Source of the DNA: Rudanella lutea DSM 19387
Lineage (GTDB): Bacteria; Bacteroidota; Bacteroidia; Cytophagales; Spirosomataceae
Length of the DNA stretch: 64,000 bases
Assembly: GCF_000383955.1 (NCBI RefSeq)
Contig: NZ_KB913013.1
Location: 2,138,277-2,202,276, forward strand
Direction: 5' to 3'
Numbering within the stretch: position 1 is the stretch's first letter; each line of letters opens with the position of its first letter. The notes beneath the pieces are model-generated. The model did no database searches, was not told the origin of the DNA, and worked only from the letters and a program-made list of their open reading frames with translations. Below, piece after piece: positions 7,466 to 17,176 of the stretch. A program made the position numbers and the translations under genes.

Positions 7466-9967
7466 TTACTCAAAAATTACCCCCCGAATCTGTGGGTACC
7501 GCTCATGCAGCAGATTCTGCGCTTCGGTGAGCCACTGCCCACCAGCAGCCCCCCCCTCGGCAGAATACAGATGGGTGAGCAGAATCGGTTTTTGTCGAAT
7601 GCTGTAGGCGGCATGGGTCCGAATGGTGGTGTGCAGGGGTTGGTACAGGGCCGCAAACGAATGGCTACGGCCATCGGGGGCGCGGGTGGGGTCGTTTATT
7701 ACACTCAGGCCAATCCAGTGCACAAAGTCGGAGCCCGGATAGTGCGCACTGATGCTCGACGGCTGCACCGGGCACCACACCCAGGCCAGATTTTGCACAC
7801 GCTGTTGCCGGGCCAGCTGAACGATCCGTTGCCACGCCATACGATACAAAATCAACGTGGTATCCCGACGCGAGCCCCAGGGCCGGTGGGGGTTATCGAA
7901 CTGAGGCAGAAAACTAACCAGTACCGGGCGACCATAGGCCCTGGAAACCCGCAGAAATTCGAGCAACTCAGCATCGTGCCGATGCGTTACAATTTCATTC
8001 AGAAACCCGGCAATCTGTTGTTCCGAGGGTTTGGTCCGGGCCTCGGGTTCAATGGATAAAAAGGGTATCTGACCCGCCAAAACCGGCCAGTCAGGCTGCC
8101 CGATACGCCCCCCCGGCCCGAGCGACCACCGCACCGACTGCGGTATGATGAGGGACCCCGAATCGGCCAGTTGTACCGAGGTTCGTTTGGTGATGCCGTT
8201 CATGCCCACGTAAAACGGCTGGGTATTGGCATACCGGATATCAATCGTTGGCCGGATAATCTCGGTTCGGTAGCTGTACATGGTCATACCAAGTGTGAGC
8301 AGCAGCACCACCCCTGCCAACGGAATGGCCGACAGTCGCAAGCCGTAGTACAGCCCATAACGCACTTTCCAGGCAGCAATGCGCATTCGCCAGACCGCCA
8401 TGTTTCCGGTCGACAGGGCCTGTAGGCGGTTGCCCAACCGGGCCCAGAACAGTTCCTGCCCGATCAGGACATTTGTACTTAGCATCAATACATTAACCAG
8501 CCCGAAACCGATCATGAGCTGCGAATAGGTGTTGTTGAGTGCAAAACGGCCGTAGTGATAAATGCTGTACGTAATAGCCCCCAGCGTTGCCAGCACCATG
8601 AGCAAGTTGGGCAAAATCAGCACCCGGTTATTGCGTGGGCGGTCGTCTTTGGGGGTCGGGATGTAGGGCACCCGCACCCGAAACAGCGTGTAAACAAACC
8701 CAAGCACATACACCCACCAGGTTCCGCCCGCCAGAATACCACCAAGCAGGTGAAAGCCCGCTTCGTGCCGTTCGATGAGCCACCGCTGGGCAAATTGCCG
8801 AATCAGAAAGCCCGTCAGCAGCAAGGGCGTGTACACCATGGCAAACAAAACCAGATCGAGCTTGATGGGTAACCGCATCATCACCAGCGAACAGATCGGA
8901 ATCAGCAGATCGATGAGCTGCACCACCCCGAGCAGGTAATACAAAGGCAAGGTCAGGTAATGGATTTTTTGCCGACCCGTGAGCCCGCCAAACACCCTCG
9001 GCAGAGTTGTCACGAGCAGTTCAAACGTACCGCGCGACCATTTCAGCTGCTGTTTGTAGTAGGCCGACAACGTGGCTGGCACCAGACCGTACGAGAGCGG
9101 CAGGGGCACATACACCGACTGCCAGCCGTTGGCGTGGAGTCGCATGGCCGTGTGCATGTCTTCGGAAAGGCCGTTGGCATGCCCCCCGATGGAGTCGAGG
9201 GCGGCCCGGCGAAATGTGCAGTTGGCTCCGATGGCCTGCGCCGTGCCATACTGCCCCATGCAGGTCATCATGGGCCCATAAAAGCTGTAGGTCTGCTCGG
9301 TAGCGCCAAAAGCCACCACGCTTTCTTTACGGTTGTAATACGCCTGCGTGCATTGCACAAACCCGATGTTGGGGTCTTCAAAATAGGGCAATACCTGATC
9401 GAGAAAATCGGGCACCGGCACATGGTCCGGGTCAATAACGAGGCATATGTCGCCGGTAGCCTCGCGCAGGGCGTTGTTTATGTTTCCTGCCTTAGCGTCG
9501 GTTTTATCGGTGCGCGTCACGTGCCGCACACCCATCTCGGCACACACTTGTTTCAGGTAAGGATCGTCGGCTTCGTCGCAGAGGTAGGTAGTATGCGGAT
9601 AGGTAATGCCCTGAATAGCCTGCAAGGTGTTGATGACCATCTCGTGCGGCTCGCCGGGACAATAGGTAGTCAGCACATCGACGGTCCAGGTACGGGTTAC
9701 GGGTGGCTTCACGGGCGGCACTACCTTCCAGTAATGGTACCACTCGTGCAGAAGCCGGAGCAGTTTGAACACGACCGAGACCGTCAATAGCACAAACAGC
9801 CACGAGTAGCCCCGGTTGGCGGGCTGAAAATAGACGTATCCAAACGCCCCAACAAACAGCAAACCAATGACAATCAGAAACCTAACCGAACGTATATCAC
9901 GCGATCTGGTCGAAAAATTGTACAGATCATTGGGCGACGTAACGTTGAACCGAGGCCATTTTTTCAT
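7466..9967 (-). CDS. Processive GT2 glycan synthase fused to a GH26-like domain
   Basis: The protein has 833 residues. Two N-terminal membrane helices (about residues 29-48 and 56-72) precede a cytoplasmic cellulose-synthase-type GT2 domain. This carries the substrate-binding Asp in LCDEADD (about 131-135), the DPD motif (179-181), SED (268-270) and QQLKW (306-310), a conservative variant of QxxRW. Several membrane helices follow to about residue 575, forming the export channel. The C-terminal 240 residues resemble a GH26 barrel (NPHRPWG, LAWVWCP, HYPGSDFVHWIGL). The positions where the two catalytic glutamates should lie read PQFDN and LLTH, so this domain may be inactive. It probably polymerises and exports a beta-glycan. 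The downstream glycosidase shares its strand. Confidence 0.82.
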   Translation of the reverse strand: MKKWPRFNVTSPNDLYNFSTRSRDIRSVRFLIVIGLLFVGAFGYVYFQPANRGYSWLFVLLTVSVVFKLLRLLHEWYHYWKVVPPVKPPVTRTWTVDVLTTYCPGEPHEMVINTLQAIQGITYPHTTYLCDEADDPYLKQVCAEMGVRHVTRTDKTDAKAGNINNALREATGDICLVIDPDHVPVPDFLDQVLPYFEDPNIGFVQCTQAYYNRKESVVAFGATEQTYSFYGPMMTCMGQYGTAQAIGANCTFRRAALDSIGGHANGLSEDMHTAMRLHANGWQSVYVPLPLSYGLVPATLSAYYKQQLKWSRGTFELLVTTLPRVFGGLTGRQKIHYLTLPLYYLLGVVQLIDLLIPICSLVMMRLPIKLDLVLFAMVYTPLLLTGFLIRQFAQRWLIERHEAGFHLLGGILAGGTWWVYVLGFVYTLFRVRVPYIPTPKDDRPRNNRVLILPNLLMVLATLGAITYSIYHYGRFALNNTYSQLMIGFGLVNVLMLSTNVLIGQELFWARLGNRLQALSTGNMAVWRMRIAAWKVRYGLYYGLRLSAIPLAGVVLLLTLGMTMYSYRTEIIRPTIDIRYANTQPFYVGMNGITKRTSVQLADSGSLIIPQSVRWSLGPGGRIGQPDWPVLAGQIPFLSIEPEARTKPSEQQIAGFLNEIVTHRHDAELLEFLRVSRAYGRPVLVSFLPQFDNPHRPWGSRRDTTLILYRMAWQRIVQLARQQRVQNLAWVWCPVQPSSISAHYPGSDFVHWIGLSVINDPTRAPDGRSHSFAALYQPLHTTIRTHAAYSIRQKPILLTHLYSAEGGAAGGQWLTEAQNLLHERYPQIRGVIFE

Positions 9968-10132
9968 AAATCAGGCACCTTGTGTGTACCTGTTTAGACT
10001 CATTTTGCCCAATCGGTCAGTAGCCAAACCGGCCCGAATCTGTACATAATTTTTGGAAAACGACCGGGGAATCGCAATCGACCAACATTCAATAGTCTAC
10101 CGAGTTAAGGCGGTAAACAAACCTTATACGCT

Positions 10133-10480
10133 ATGATTGCTCAACACTTTCAGGATTGTATCGATGCCTGCCAGGCTTGTGCCCTTGCCTGCGACCAATG
10201 TGCTGATGCCTGCTTAGGCGAAGAACACGTACACCACATGGTTGAGTGTATCCGGCTCGACCGCGACTGCGCCAAAATCTGTCAGATGGCCGTTTCGTTT
10301 ATGGCGTCGAACAGTGCGCATGCGGCCGACGTGTGCAAGCTGTGCGCGCACATTTGCGAGGCCTGCGCGGCTGAGTGTGGTAAACACGACGAAGACCATT
10401 GCCGAGCCTGCGCCGAAGCCTGCCGCCGTTGCGCTGAGGCTTGCCGCCAAATGGCCCTGTCGGCGCATAATCTAAATTAA
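10133..10480 (+). CDS. Cys-rich four-helix copper-storage-like protein (Csp3/DUF326 type)
   Basis: This 115-residue protein carries about 19 cysteines, spaced mostly as CxxC and CxxxC along helices (DACQACALACDQCADAC near the N-terminus and a similar run near residues 90-104). That is the signature of the four-helix-bundle copper storage proteins, whose cysteines line the bundle core and bind many Cu(I) ions. There is no Tat or Sec signal, so it matches the cytosolic Csp3 form. Its likely role is copper buffering or detoxification. It stands alone, followed by a strong hairpin terminator. No copper sensor or ATPase gene is adjacent. Metal content is inferred from the family. Confidence 0.88.
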   Translation: MIAQHFQDCIDACQACALACDQCADACLGEEHVHHMVECIRLDRDCAKICQMAVSFMASNSAHAADVCKLCAHICEACAAECGKHDEDHCRACAEACRRCAEACRQMALSAHNLN

Positions 10481-10501
10481 GCGACTGATTCAGAAGATCG
10501 T

Positions 10502-10549
10502 AAAAAAGGTGCTGGCGCGGCATAAAGCTTTGCATCAGCACCTTTTTTA
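10502..10549. terminator. Bidirectional rho-independent terminator
   Basis: A near-perfect inverted repeat (AAAAAGGTGCTG ... CAGCACCTTTTT) with A-rich and T-rich flanks lies between the convergent copper-storage-like gene (plus) and the 471-residue protein gene (minus). The T run on either strand makes it suitable to stop transcription from both sides. Confidence 0.85.
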
Positions 10550-10602
10550 TGATCTAAATACGCATCACGACAGGCAATTCAAAGCATTGAATCGCCTGTC
10601 TC

Positions 10603-12018
10603 TCAGCTGAACGCAATTTGTGCCTTTTCCTGAATGAGCCACTTATTCCCCTGCAAAACGAGTCGTCCCGGTTGAGTTGTCTGAATCCGGCTGTTGGGTG
10701 CGGGCTGCGAGGTGTATTCGCAGGCATCGTTCAGATACGAATACGGGTCGCTGAGGGCGAGCCGCTGCGCGTACGGGTCGTCGGCGACGCGGAAAGTAGC
10801 CTGACCGGGGGCCTGTATCTGCAACTGGTAAATCATGGGTCGCTCACTTGTTTTCTCAGAGAGTGAGTCGGCGCTGAATCCATCGCCCAAATCCACCGTG
10901 CGCGCATACAGGAGTGTAGGGGCGGGCGGCACCACAGCGGGAGCCGGTTGCGGAGACGGAGCGGCTGGTGTTGGCGGCACGGGCGGCTGGGCCGGCGCCG
11001 GGGTTGCTGAACGGGGCCGGTTCTGCGGAGGGGCCGAGGGCGGGTTCTGCGGGCGGTTATCGGCTGCGGGCGACGGCGCCGGGACCGGGTTTGGCGGAGC
11101 CATCTGCTGCGCTTGCGACCGGCCGGCCGGGGCGGGCATAGGCTCTTTAGTGGCCGGAGCCGCCACAACCGGAATACCCGTTGGCAGCCCCACCGCTTTT
11201 TGCAGCACGGCAAGCTGACTTTCCAGCTGAGCCACTCGCTCTTCGAGCCGCCGGTTGGCATCCTGCACCCGATTGCGCTCGCCTTTCAGGTGAAACAGAT
11301 CATCGCTTAGTTGCGCCAGTTGCCTATCGGTAGCCGCGTCGAGTGGCTTGGGGGCCGTTCCTGACCCGCCCGAACGGCGATGGATAAAAAACACCCACCC
11401 GGCCAGCGCCAGCCCCAGCAACGACAGAATCAACGCCAAACCACTTTTAGAAAGCCAGCCATTATCAGCCTGTTGCGCGGCACTCACGGGGGTAATGTCA
11501 TCGGCATCGGCATACGTCGTGTCAATTTCTGTCACACCACCCTCAACCGGGGCTTCACCCTGCGTTGGGGCGTTCATGGCCAGCGTTGCCGGTGCCGACT
11601 GCCCGCCCGACAGCTCGGTCATCTGGGCTTCGTACGAAGAAAATGACGGCAAGCTCCGCCGGTGTTGCCGCTCAGTCCCACTGGTTACGCGGTTGAGCAG
11701 ATCGGTCCGTAGCTCGGCAAGAGCCGCAGTGGGGTCCTTGGCGGCTGTAGCCGGGTTGGCCGCCCACCGCTCCACCTCACTCACAAGCTCATCGGCCTTG
11801 GTGAGTTTCTGCTCCCGAATAAACGTTTTCAGGCTCGGATAACTCACACAATCGGGGCACGATTTTTTGGCCGGGTAGCCGTACGTTTTGGAGTCGGTAG
11901 CCAGAAACTCCACCGTTGCTTTGGCCATTTTGAAAGCCCGGTCGCCCACCTGATCGGCGGTAAGCGTCTGGGCGAGGGTTGCCAGCGGGAAAAGAAAGAG
12001 AGTTAGAAAGGTTTTCAT
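10603..12018 (-). CDS. Exported coiled-coil membrane protein, last gene of the actin/tubulin operon
   Basis: The protein has 471 residues with a Sec signal peptide (ending LATLAQ). The next roughly 175 residues include a CPDC pair. One membrane helix follows (LALILSLLGLALAGWVFFI, about 193-211), then a strong coiled coil (about 228-275, heptads such as RLEERVAQLESQL). A long Pro/Ala-rich linker leads to a roughly 100-residue beta-type C-terminal domain. The predicted topology places the N-terminal domain in the periplasm and the coiled coil and C-terminal domain in the cytoplasm. It starts 15 bases after the actin-like gene ends, so it should be co-translated with it. It could be the membrane anchor that joins the cytoskeletal proteins to the envelope. 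That role is inference. Confidence 0.75.
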   Translation of the reverse strand: MKTFLTLFLFPLATLAQTLTADQVGDRAFKMAKATVEFLATDSKTYGYPAKKSCPDCVSYPSLKTFIREQKLTKADELVSEVERWAANPATAAKDPTAALAELRTDLLNRVTSGTERQHRRSLPSFSSYEAQMTELSGGQSAPATLAMNAPTQGEAPVEGGVTEIDTTYADADDITPVSAAQQADNGWLSKSGLALILSLLGLALAGWVFFIHRRSGGSGTAPKPLDAATDRQLAQLSDDLFHLKGERNRVQDANRRLEERVAQLESQLAVLQKAVGLPTGIPVVAAPATKEPMPAPAGRSQAQQMAPPNPVPAPSPAADNRPQNPPSAPPQNRPRSATPAPAQPPVPPTPAAPSPQPAPAVVPPAPTLLYARTVDLGDGFSADSLSEKTSERPMIYQLQIQAPGQATFRVADDPYAQRLALSDPYSYLNDACEYTSQPAPNSRIQTTQPGRLVLQGNKWLIQEKAQIAFS

Positions 12019-12033
12019 GTGGGTTCGCGGTGG

Positions 12034-15000
12034 TTAGCCCTGCTGAATATGTTTCGACAACTCGTACAACGCGTGTTTAAGCGGCAGGAAAAAGAACGTC
12101 TCCGACAAACGGGCGTCGGGGTCGCGCTCAATCGCCAACCGGCCCAGCAGGTAGCTATCCCACAGCACGTTATGGCGCGATGCGGGGTCGTTGCCCACCA
12201 GGAAATCGTAATACTGGTCGGGCCGCTGAATATCGAAATCGGCCAGAAACGACGCGATTGTGCGATTCTTGAGGGTCTTTTCCAGAAACACCCGCACGTT
12301 TTCGATCACGGCTTCGTGGAAATCGGTCCGCAAACGGGCCTCCTCGGCGCTGGTGATGTTATACACAAAATCGACCGGTGCCTCGTCGGTTTTCCGGGCC
12401 TCGCCCCAGTACGTAACCGGCTCAGGCCGCACGCTTTGCCCCACGTTGGTGTCTTGTTGTTGCTGGTACAGCACAGCACCATTGGCCGTGGTTTCCTTCG
12501 GTTTGTCGGTAAACACAATCCGGAAACCGCCCGGTGCCGGCTGGTTGGAGTACGCCTGAAACAGCAGTTGGGTAAACTCTGTCAGGTCGGCGGTGGAGCC
12601 GAGCAGATTGAGGTATTGCGAACCCCGGCCTGTAAAGGTCAGGAAGCGCGGCAACTGCAAGCCGTTGGCCTCCAGCAACTGCGTCAGGTGGTAGATAATC
12701 GACGCGTAATGCAGGTAGAGCACCATCCGAAGGGCCGGTCGGAAGTCTTTCATCGACTGCGTAAACCGGAAGTGCGCATCCTGTTTGAACAACAGACTCA
12801 CCACGTCTTCGGCGGTCATCTCGTCTTTCTGCAAAAACGACTCCAGCGTACCGTCTTCGGCCCGGTACGGCATAGGGTTCCGCTGTTTGTACAGCAGGTA
12901 GTTCTGGATAAACCCGTTGTCTTTGCGGTACGACGGATACCCCTGTTCGTTGAGGCCGCCCCCCCAAATGTCGTTGGCGGCAAACCGGAACGAGGTGTTC
13001 AGATACCGCCGTTGCTGCTGCACAAACAACATAATGTCGGACGTTCCCCCCCCAATGTCAATGTTGACGGCGTCGGACGTGGGCAGCACGCCTTTTTTCA
13101 TGAGGTAGAAATACGGTGCTACCGACTCCGAAATAGGTTCGTACACAAACTGACCGCTGCCCCTGAACGCCTGCTCAAAGGCCTTCTGCCACTCTTCAAC
13201 AAGCCCGTTGCGGGTACCCCGACGCATACTCGACGGAGCCAGCCAAACGACTTTGGTTTTGGTGATGTCGCCCTCGTTCAGAATAATCTTATTGCGGATC
13301 AGCAGGAGCAGCGTCTCAAAAAACGCCCGTACCCGCGGCCGGTTGAGGGCATCTTTGGGCTGATTCTCAAACAACCATTTGAGGTTGGTCACGTAGCGGT
13401 TTACATCGCCACTTGCCGATTGTTCGAGGTCGATATTGAAGCCCAGATTGAGCTTGCTGAACAGGTAATCGCCCCCGTCCTGAATCCCTTTTTTCTCGTA
13501 CACCGTGGTCCGCAACGGAAACGCAAACGGCGAACCCGCCCGGCCGTCGGCACTAATTACGGGCGGTACAAACTCCCGCCGAATAAGCGGCTCCATCTCA
13601 TCGAACGTACCAAACCCGCTCTTCAGCGCGTACCGCTGGTAGCTTGTCTGGGCTTCGGGGCCGTTATAAGGCTTGTTGAGCAGCACCACCTGAAGTTCGG
13701 CATCTTCGGCTACGGTCAGGGGTTGCGGTTCGGCATTACCGGCGACGCCATCGTTTTCCAGATAGGCTACGTGCGTGTTCGACGTGCCAAAGTCGATGGC
13801 AAACGTAAAGGCCCGGTAGCTCTGGTTTATGACCCGGAACGAGGGCAGAATAAGCCCCCGGTAGGTATCACCCCCGTAATTGAGCTGCACCTCCATCAGA
13901 TCGAAGGCCTGCGGTACTTTGTAGTAGTACGAAGCCGGAGCCAGGGGCGATTTGAGGCTCCGTGCTTCGGGTGTATTCACCTGTACCGGCGCTTTCCGAA
14001 TCAGGTTCGGGAACTGGTAAAAGTGTACGCCCGTGGGCCGGAAACCGTATTCCACCCCGCTGCCGTCGGCCAGCATGACCGTGTAATTGTTCAGATCCTG
14101 CAAATCGGGGCGGGTAACCCGGTAGAACGGGAAAAACGCCAGATCGGCCCGAAACTCAATAACCGTATTGGGATCGCGCAGGTCGTAGGCTTTGCGGAAC
14201 GTAACCCGCCGGTTGTTCTTGACGGGCACTTCGAGCGTGGCCGTTACCATGTTGGCGTCGATCTGAATAGTCAGGTACCGGTCGAGATCCTCAGGCGTAA
14301 AGAAGTTGAAATACTCCTTCCGAACGGGCAACAGAAAGTGGCAGTCGGCCCCATCGCGCAGGCCTGTCCGGAAACGCTCGTTGTTGATCTTGTACGGCAT
14401 CCGAACCAGAAAATCCTCTAGGAAGTCGTCGGTTGATACAAACGGGTACCGCACATTGTCCACGCCGGGCAGGTAGCGGTCGGCCAGGAGGCCATCGCGG
14501 CTGAGGTCGTTCAGGTGAACGGGTAAGACCTCGGTACGCGGGTTCCAGTCGGTATTTTTGACGTACTTCCCGGCCACCTCCATGCGCGAGGCCAACGCCA
14601 GTGGCTTGCGTACTTTGGTCGGGGCTCCGTTGGCGTAGGTTTCGGCCGCGTAATAATCGACCGTGGGCTGCATCACAAAATCGCTTTCGCGCTCAATATC
14701 TTCGAGCACGTCGGCTTCACGAACGCCGTAGAGCACCAGCCCCGGTACCACCTGTAGGGTCGCATTGGTTTCGCCCCCCACCGTGATCGGGTCAAAGCTG
14801 CCCAGGGTTTTGTCGGCTTCGGTACGCAGGGGAGAGGTGTTATCGTCGAATATCCGGTACAAAAACTCCCGGAAGCCGCCCGTGAGCAGTCCATTCTGCT
14901 CCCGATAAATACGGGCCAGATAAGTCACAAAGGCAATGTCGCGGTCGGCCAGGGGTACATATTCATTGCGAAACAAGGTACGGCCGTTGGTGCTTTTGGG

Positions 15001-15579
15001 CGGCTCAATAAATCGGTTCTGACGCTCCTGCTCCCAGTTGGGCGAGGTAAACACGAGCGACAGGGGCGATGTGCCGCCGAGCAACGCACCCTTGTAGTAG
15101 ATCATGGTAATCTGCTGGAGCGTACCCAGGTCGCCCTGCAAATCCAGTTCGAGCGCCTTGGCCAGAATGGCGTGCGCGTGTCGCTGTCCCGATCCCGGCG
15201 CACCGGCTCGCTGCCGAAGCGCTTCAAGCCGTTCGCCTTTGTTCCAGACCCGATACGTGATGTCGGTGTTGCGTGGCCCACCCTGAAACAACAGTTCGAG
15301 CAGGTCGAGGCAGTGCGACACCAGCACGTGGTACAGCGAGTGCTCGCGGGGGTTTAGGTCATTCTTGACCATCCGAAACGCCGTATCGAACAGGTACAGC
15401 CGGGCAAACGGCGACGGAATCGACGTGCCTGCTTTCGAGGCCGAGCCACTACCACCCGTGAGCGTATCGGGAATGTGTTCAATGCGGTTGCCCGTCAGGC
15501 CACCCCGGCTCTGGGTCCAGTCCTGATGGTCCTGCTGACCCACATTCGGGTCTTTATCAATGCGAAGGATATGTGGCAT
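12034..15579 (-). CDS. Giant actin/HSP70-fold protein
   Basis: The protein has 1181 residues and no signal peptide. The first roughly 590 residues are unrecognised. From about residue 590 it reads as an actin/HSP70-type ATPase. The phosphate-1 loop is FAIDFGTSNTHVAY (about 594-607), and phosphate-2 is VNIDIGGGTSDIM (about 837-849). An intervening strand KTKVVWLAP resembles the connect region, and a C-terminal GRGSQYLNLL segment resembles the adenosine loop. This layout recalls the SrfB-type giant actin-fold proteins; a profile search would decide. The gene sits between the tubulin-like gene and the coiled-coil membrane protein. An 800-codon open frame on the opposite strand is a by-product of codon bias. 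Probably a cytoplasmic ATPase that polymerises or remodels partners. Confidence 0.8.
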   Translation of the reverse strand: MPHILRIDKDPNVGQQDHQDWTQSRGGLTGNRIEHIPDTLTGGSGSASKAGTSIPSPFARLYLFDTAFRMVKNDLNPREHSLYHVLVSHCLDLLELLFQGGPRNTDITYRVWNKGERLEALRQRAGAPGSGQRHAHAILAKALELDLQGDLGTLQQITMIYYKGALLGGTSPLSLVFTSPNWEQERQNRFIEPPKSTNGRTLFRNEYVPLADRDIAFVTYLARIYREQNGLLTGGFREFLYRIFDDNTSPLRTEADKTLGSFDPITVGGETNATLQVVPGLVLYGVREADVLEDIERESDFVMQPTVDYYAAETYANGAPTKVRKPLALASRMEVAGKYVKNTDWNPRTEVLPVHLNDLSRDGLLADRYLPGVDNVRYPFVSTDDFLEDFLVRMPYKINNERFRTGLRDGADCHFLLPVRKEYFNFFTPEDLDRYLTIQIDANMVTATLEVPVKNNRRVTFRKAYDLRDPNTVIEFRADLAFFPFYRVTRPDLQDLNNYTVMLADGSGVEYGFRPTGVHFYQFPNLIRKAPVQVNTPEARSLKSPLAPASYYYKVPQAFDLMEVQLNYGGDTYRGLILPSFRVINQSYRAFTFAIDFGTSNTHVAYLENDGVAGNAEPQPLTVAEDAELQVVLLNKPYNGPEAQTSYQRYALKSGFGTFDEMEPLIRREFVPPVISADGRAGSPFAFPLRTTVYEKKGIQDGGDYLFSKLNLGFNIDLEQSASGDVNRYVTNLKWLFENQPKDALNRPRVRAFFETLLLLIRNKIILNEGDITKTKVVWLAPSSMRRGTRNGLVEEWQKAFEQAFRGSGQFVYEPISESVAPYFYLMKKGVLPTSDAVNIDIGGGTSDIMLFVQQQRRYLNTSFRFAANDIWGGGLNEQGYPSYRKDNGFIQNYLLYKQRNPMPYRAEDGTLESFLQKDEMTAEDVVSLLFKQDAHFRFTQSMKDFRPALRMVLYLHYASIIYHLTQLLEANGLQLPRFLTFTGRGSQYLNLLGSTADLTEFTQLLFQAYSNQPAPGGFRIVFTDKPKETTANGAVLYQQQQDTNVGQSVRPEPVTYWGEARKTDEAPVDFVYNITSAEEARLRTDFHEAVIENVRVFLEKTLKNRTIASFLADFDIQRPDQYYDFLVGNDPASRHNVLWDSYLLGRLAIERDPDARLSETFFFLPLKHALYELSKHIQQG

Positions 15580-15584
15580 AGTTG

Positions 15585-15687
15585 GTTAATGTATAATGAT
15601 TAATGAATAATGTATAATGAGGCTTAGGATGCATGACTCACGCTTGCGAAGCCATTCTTCATTATACATTTTACATTATTCATTAAC
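15585..15687. repeat. Word-repeat inverted repeat between actin-like and tubulin-like genes
   Basis: Left arm (15585-15620) is built from repeated TAATGTATAATG / AATGAATAATG words. The right arm (15659-15687) carries the reverse complement, including TCATTATACATT and ATTATTCATTAA. It is an AT-rich hairpin in an otherwise GC-rich operon and overlaps the final codons of the tubulin-like gene. It may act as an RNA processing or attenuation site. Confidence 0.7.
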
Positions 15688-17161
15688 TATCAGCTAATTG
15701 TCGGTTTACTGTTTCCAATTTTTCGCGGCAACGGTCGGCTACCTCGATGAGCATCTGCATAAAACGGGCTTCGTTTTGGGGGAAGGTCTTCTGCAACTTA
15801 TTTTCGACCTCGCCAGCCTGGTCGCGCAGGAACCCCTCGCTGATGCCTTTCTTGAAGAAGCCGGTTTCGATCTGCTTCGAGCGGACCATCGAGTTAAAAT
15901 CGGCGTTCAGGTCGAACGGCGCGAAGGCCCGGTCATTCTGCGCCATTTCGGCCAGCCAACCCCGGAAATGCACGCCCATAAAGTTTTGTAGGGCTGTGTA
16001 AAACGAGTTGGTGGTGATGTCCTGCCGCAGGTTCAGGTTGCGGGCAAAGGCCTCGGTCAGATGACCCGGCAGGAAATCGGTGTAAAATTTGGTAGCGTAC
16101 GCAAACCGGATGAGCGGTTCGAGGAGGTCGTTGTAGGTACGGTCGTAAAAATGGGGCAAATCGAGGGTGCGGTCGTTGCGCTTCACCCCAAACTCGTAAT
16201 GCTGCTTGCCGCCCCCGAACTCATCGGCGGGCCGACGGGCAAAATCGAGCACAGCCGCAGCCGCGAGCATCTCTACCACGTGGGCATTGTTGACCTGCTG
16301 CGCCCCGCCCTCTACGTTGGGGTACAACTTACCACCGGCCTGATCGCCAATATAATACAGGGCATCGAGGTGGACCTGCGTCTGGTAATAACTCAGGGCC
16401 GCCTTGGTTTTCGACAGAAACCGGTTCTGATCAATCGAGCTATTGGTATTGTCTTCGAGCGCGAAATAGGGCATCACGGTCACGGCCCCTTTGCGGGCGT
16501 TCCGAATGGGTAGCTTCTGATTCGGTTGCTGCAACAGTTTCACCAACTGCGGAAACCCCGACGAACCCGTACCACCAAAGATGGAGCTGATGATAAAGAT
16601 CCGGTCGGTGGCATCGTTGAAGGCCCCCGTGAAGTATTTGTACACGGCCGAGTCTTCGAGCGCGTTGAACACTACGCTCCCGATGTTGGGGTTGCCTTTG
16701 AAACCCACCGACAGGTTCAGTTTGAGCTCGGCTGTGGTGGGCTTGGCTGAGTTATCGTACAGCAGTTTGAGCAGTTCGCGGTCGGTATCGTCCATACTGC
16801 TCACCTGCAAAAATTCCTCGAACGTACCCTCGTGATCGGTCAGCTTGGGCATCACCGAATCACCCAGTCGCTCCTGCGCGTTTTCGGCCTGCAAGGTACC
16901 GAGGGGCTGCAAAGGCGTGGCAAAAAAGGTTTTCTGACCCTGCGAACCGGTAGGTCCTTCGTACGCACCCCGGCGGATAGTGCGGTACAGGTCGACCACC
17001 CGCAGGCTGCGTTCGGTGTCGCCATTCTGCATATCCATATCGAGCAGAATAGGCACAATGGTCAGATCAGCGGGGGTTTTGGCCCCGGCCGCCAACATCA
17101 TGGTCAGCGAGCGTAATACGCGGGCACCGGTTCCGCCGATGCCGAAAAGGAATAGTTTCAT
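15683..17161 (-). CDS. Tubulin/FtsZ-like GTPase (Tubulin_2-like)
   Basis: The protein has 492 residues. The N-terminus FLFGIGGTGARVLRSLTMML is a Rossmann-type nucleotide loop, as in tubulin/FtsZ-like proteins. At about residues 190-200 lies IFGGTGSSGFP, the tubulin signature loop (GGGTGSG in FtsZ), followed by a helix. LDMDMQNGD near residue 40 fits the T2/T3 region. The length and the pair of glycine motifs match the bacterial Tubulin-like family rather than FtsZ; the C-terminal FtsZ tail is absent. It should bind GTP and may form filaments. Its neighbours are an actin-fold protein, a vWA-like lipoprotein and membrane proteins, which resembles the predicted FtsZ-like membrane-remodelling systems described by Makarova and Koonin. 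Function inferred. Confidence 0.8.
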   Translation of the reverse strand: MKLFLFGIGGTGARVLRSLTMMLAAGAKTPADLTIVPILLDMDMQNGDTERSLRVVDLYRTIRRGAYEGPTGSQGQKTFFATPLQPLGTLQAENAQERLGDSVMPKLTDHEGTFEEFLQVSSMDDTDRELLKLLYDNSAKPTTAELKLNLSVGFKGNPNIGSVVFNALEDSAVYKYFTGAFNDATDRIFIISSIFGGTGSSGFPQLVKLLQQPNQKLPIRNARKGAVTVMPYFALEDNTNSSIDQNRFLSKTKAALSYYQTQVHLDALYYIGDQAGGKLYPNVEGGAQQVNNAHVVEMLAAAAVLDFARRPADEFGGGKQHYEFGVKRNDRTLDLPHFYDRTYNDLLEPLIRFAYATKFYTDFLPGHLTEAFARNLNLRQDITTNSFYTALQNFMGVHFRGWLAEMAQNDRAFAPFDLNADFNSMVRSKQIETGFFKKGISEGFLRDQAGEVENKLQKTFPQNEARFMQMLIEVADRCREKLETVNRQLADS

Positions 17162-17176
17162 ACTTTGAGAAGTGAT

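Noticed and set aside
10133-10480. Cys-rich protein as a ferredoxin or metallothionein
   Set aside because: The cysteines are spaced along helical heptads over the entire 115 residues, which fits the four-helix copper storage fold and not the short CxxCxxC ferredoxin or the tiny metallothionein pattern.
12019-14421. An 800-codon open frame on the plus strand opposite the actin-like gene
   Set aside because: It is antisense to a gene with clear nucleotide-binding motifs, has an Arg/His/Pro-rich composition and no domain pattern. It results from the codon bias of the real gene.
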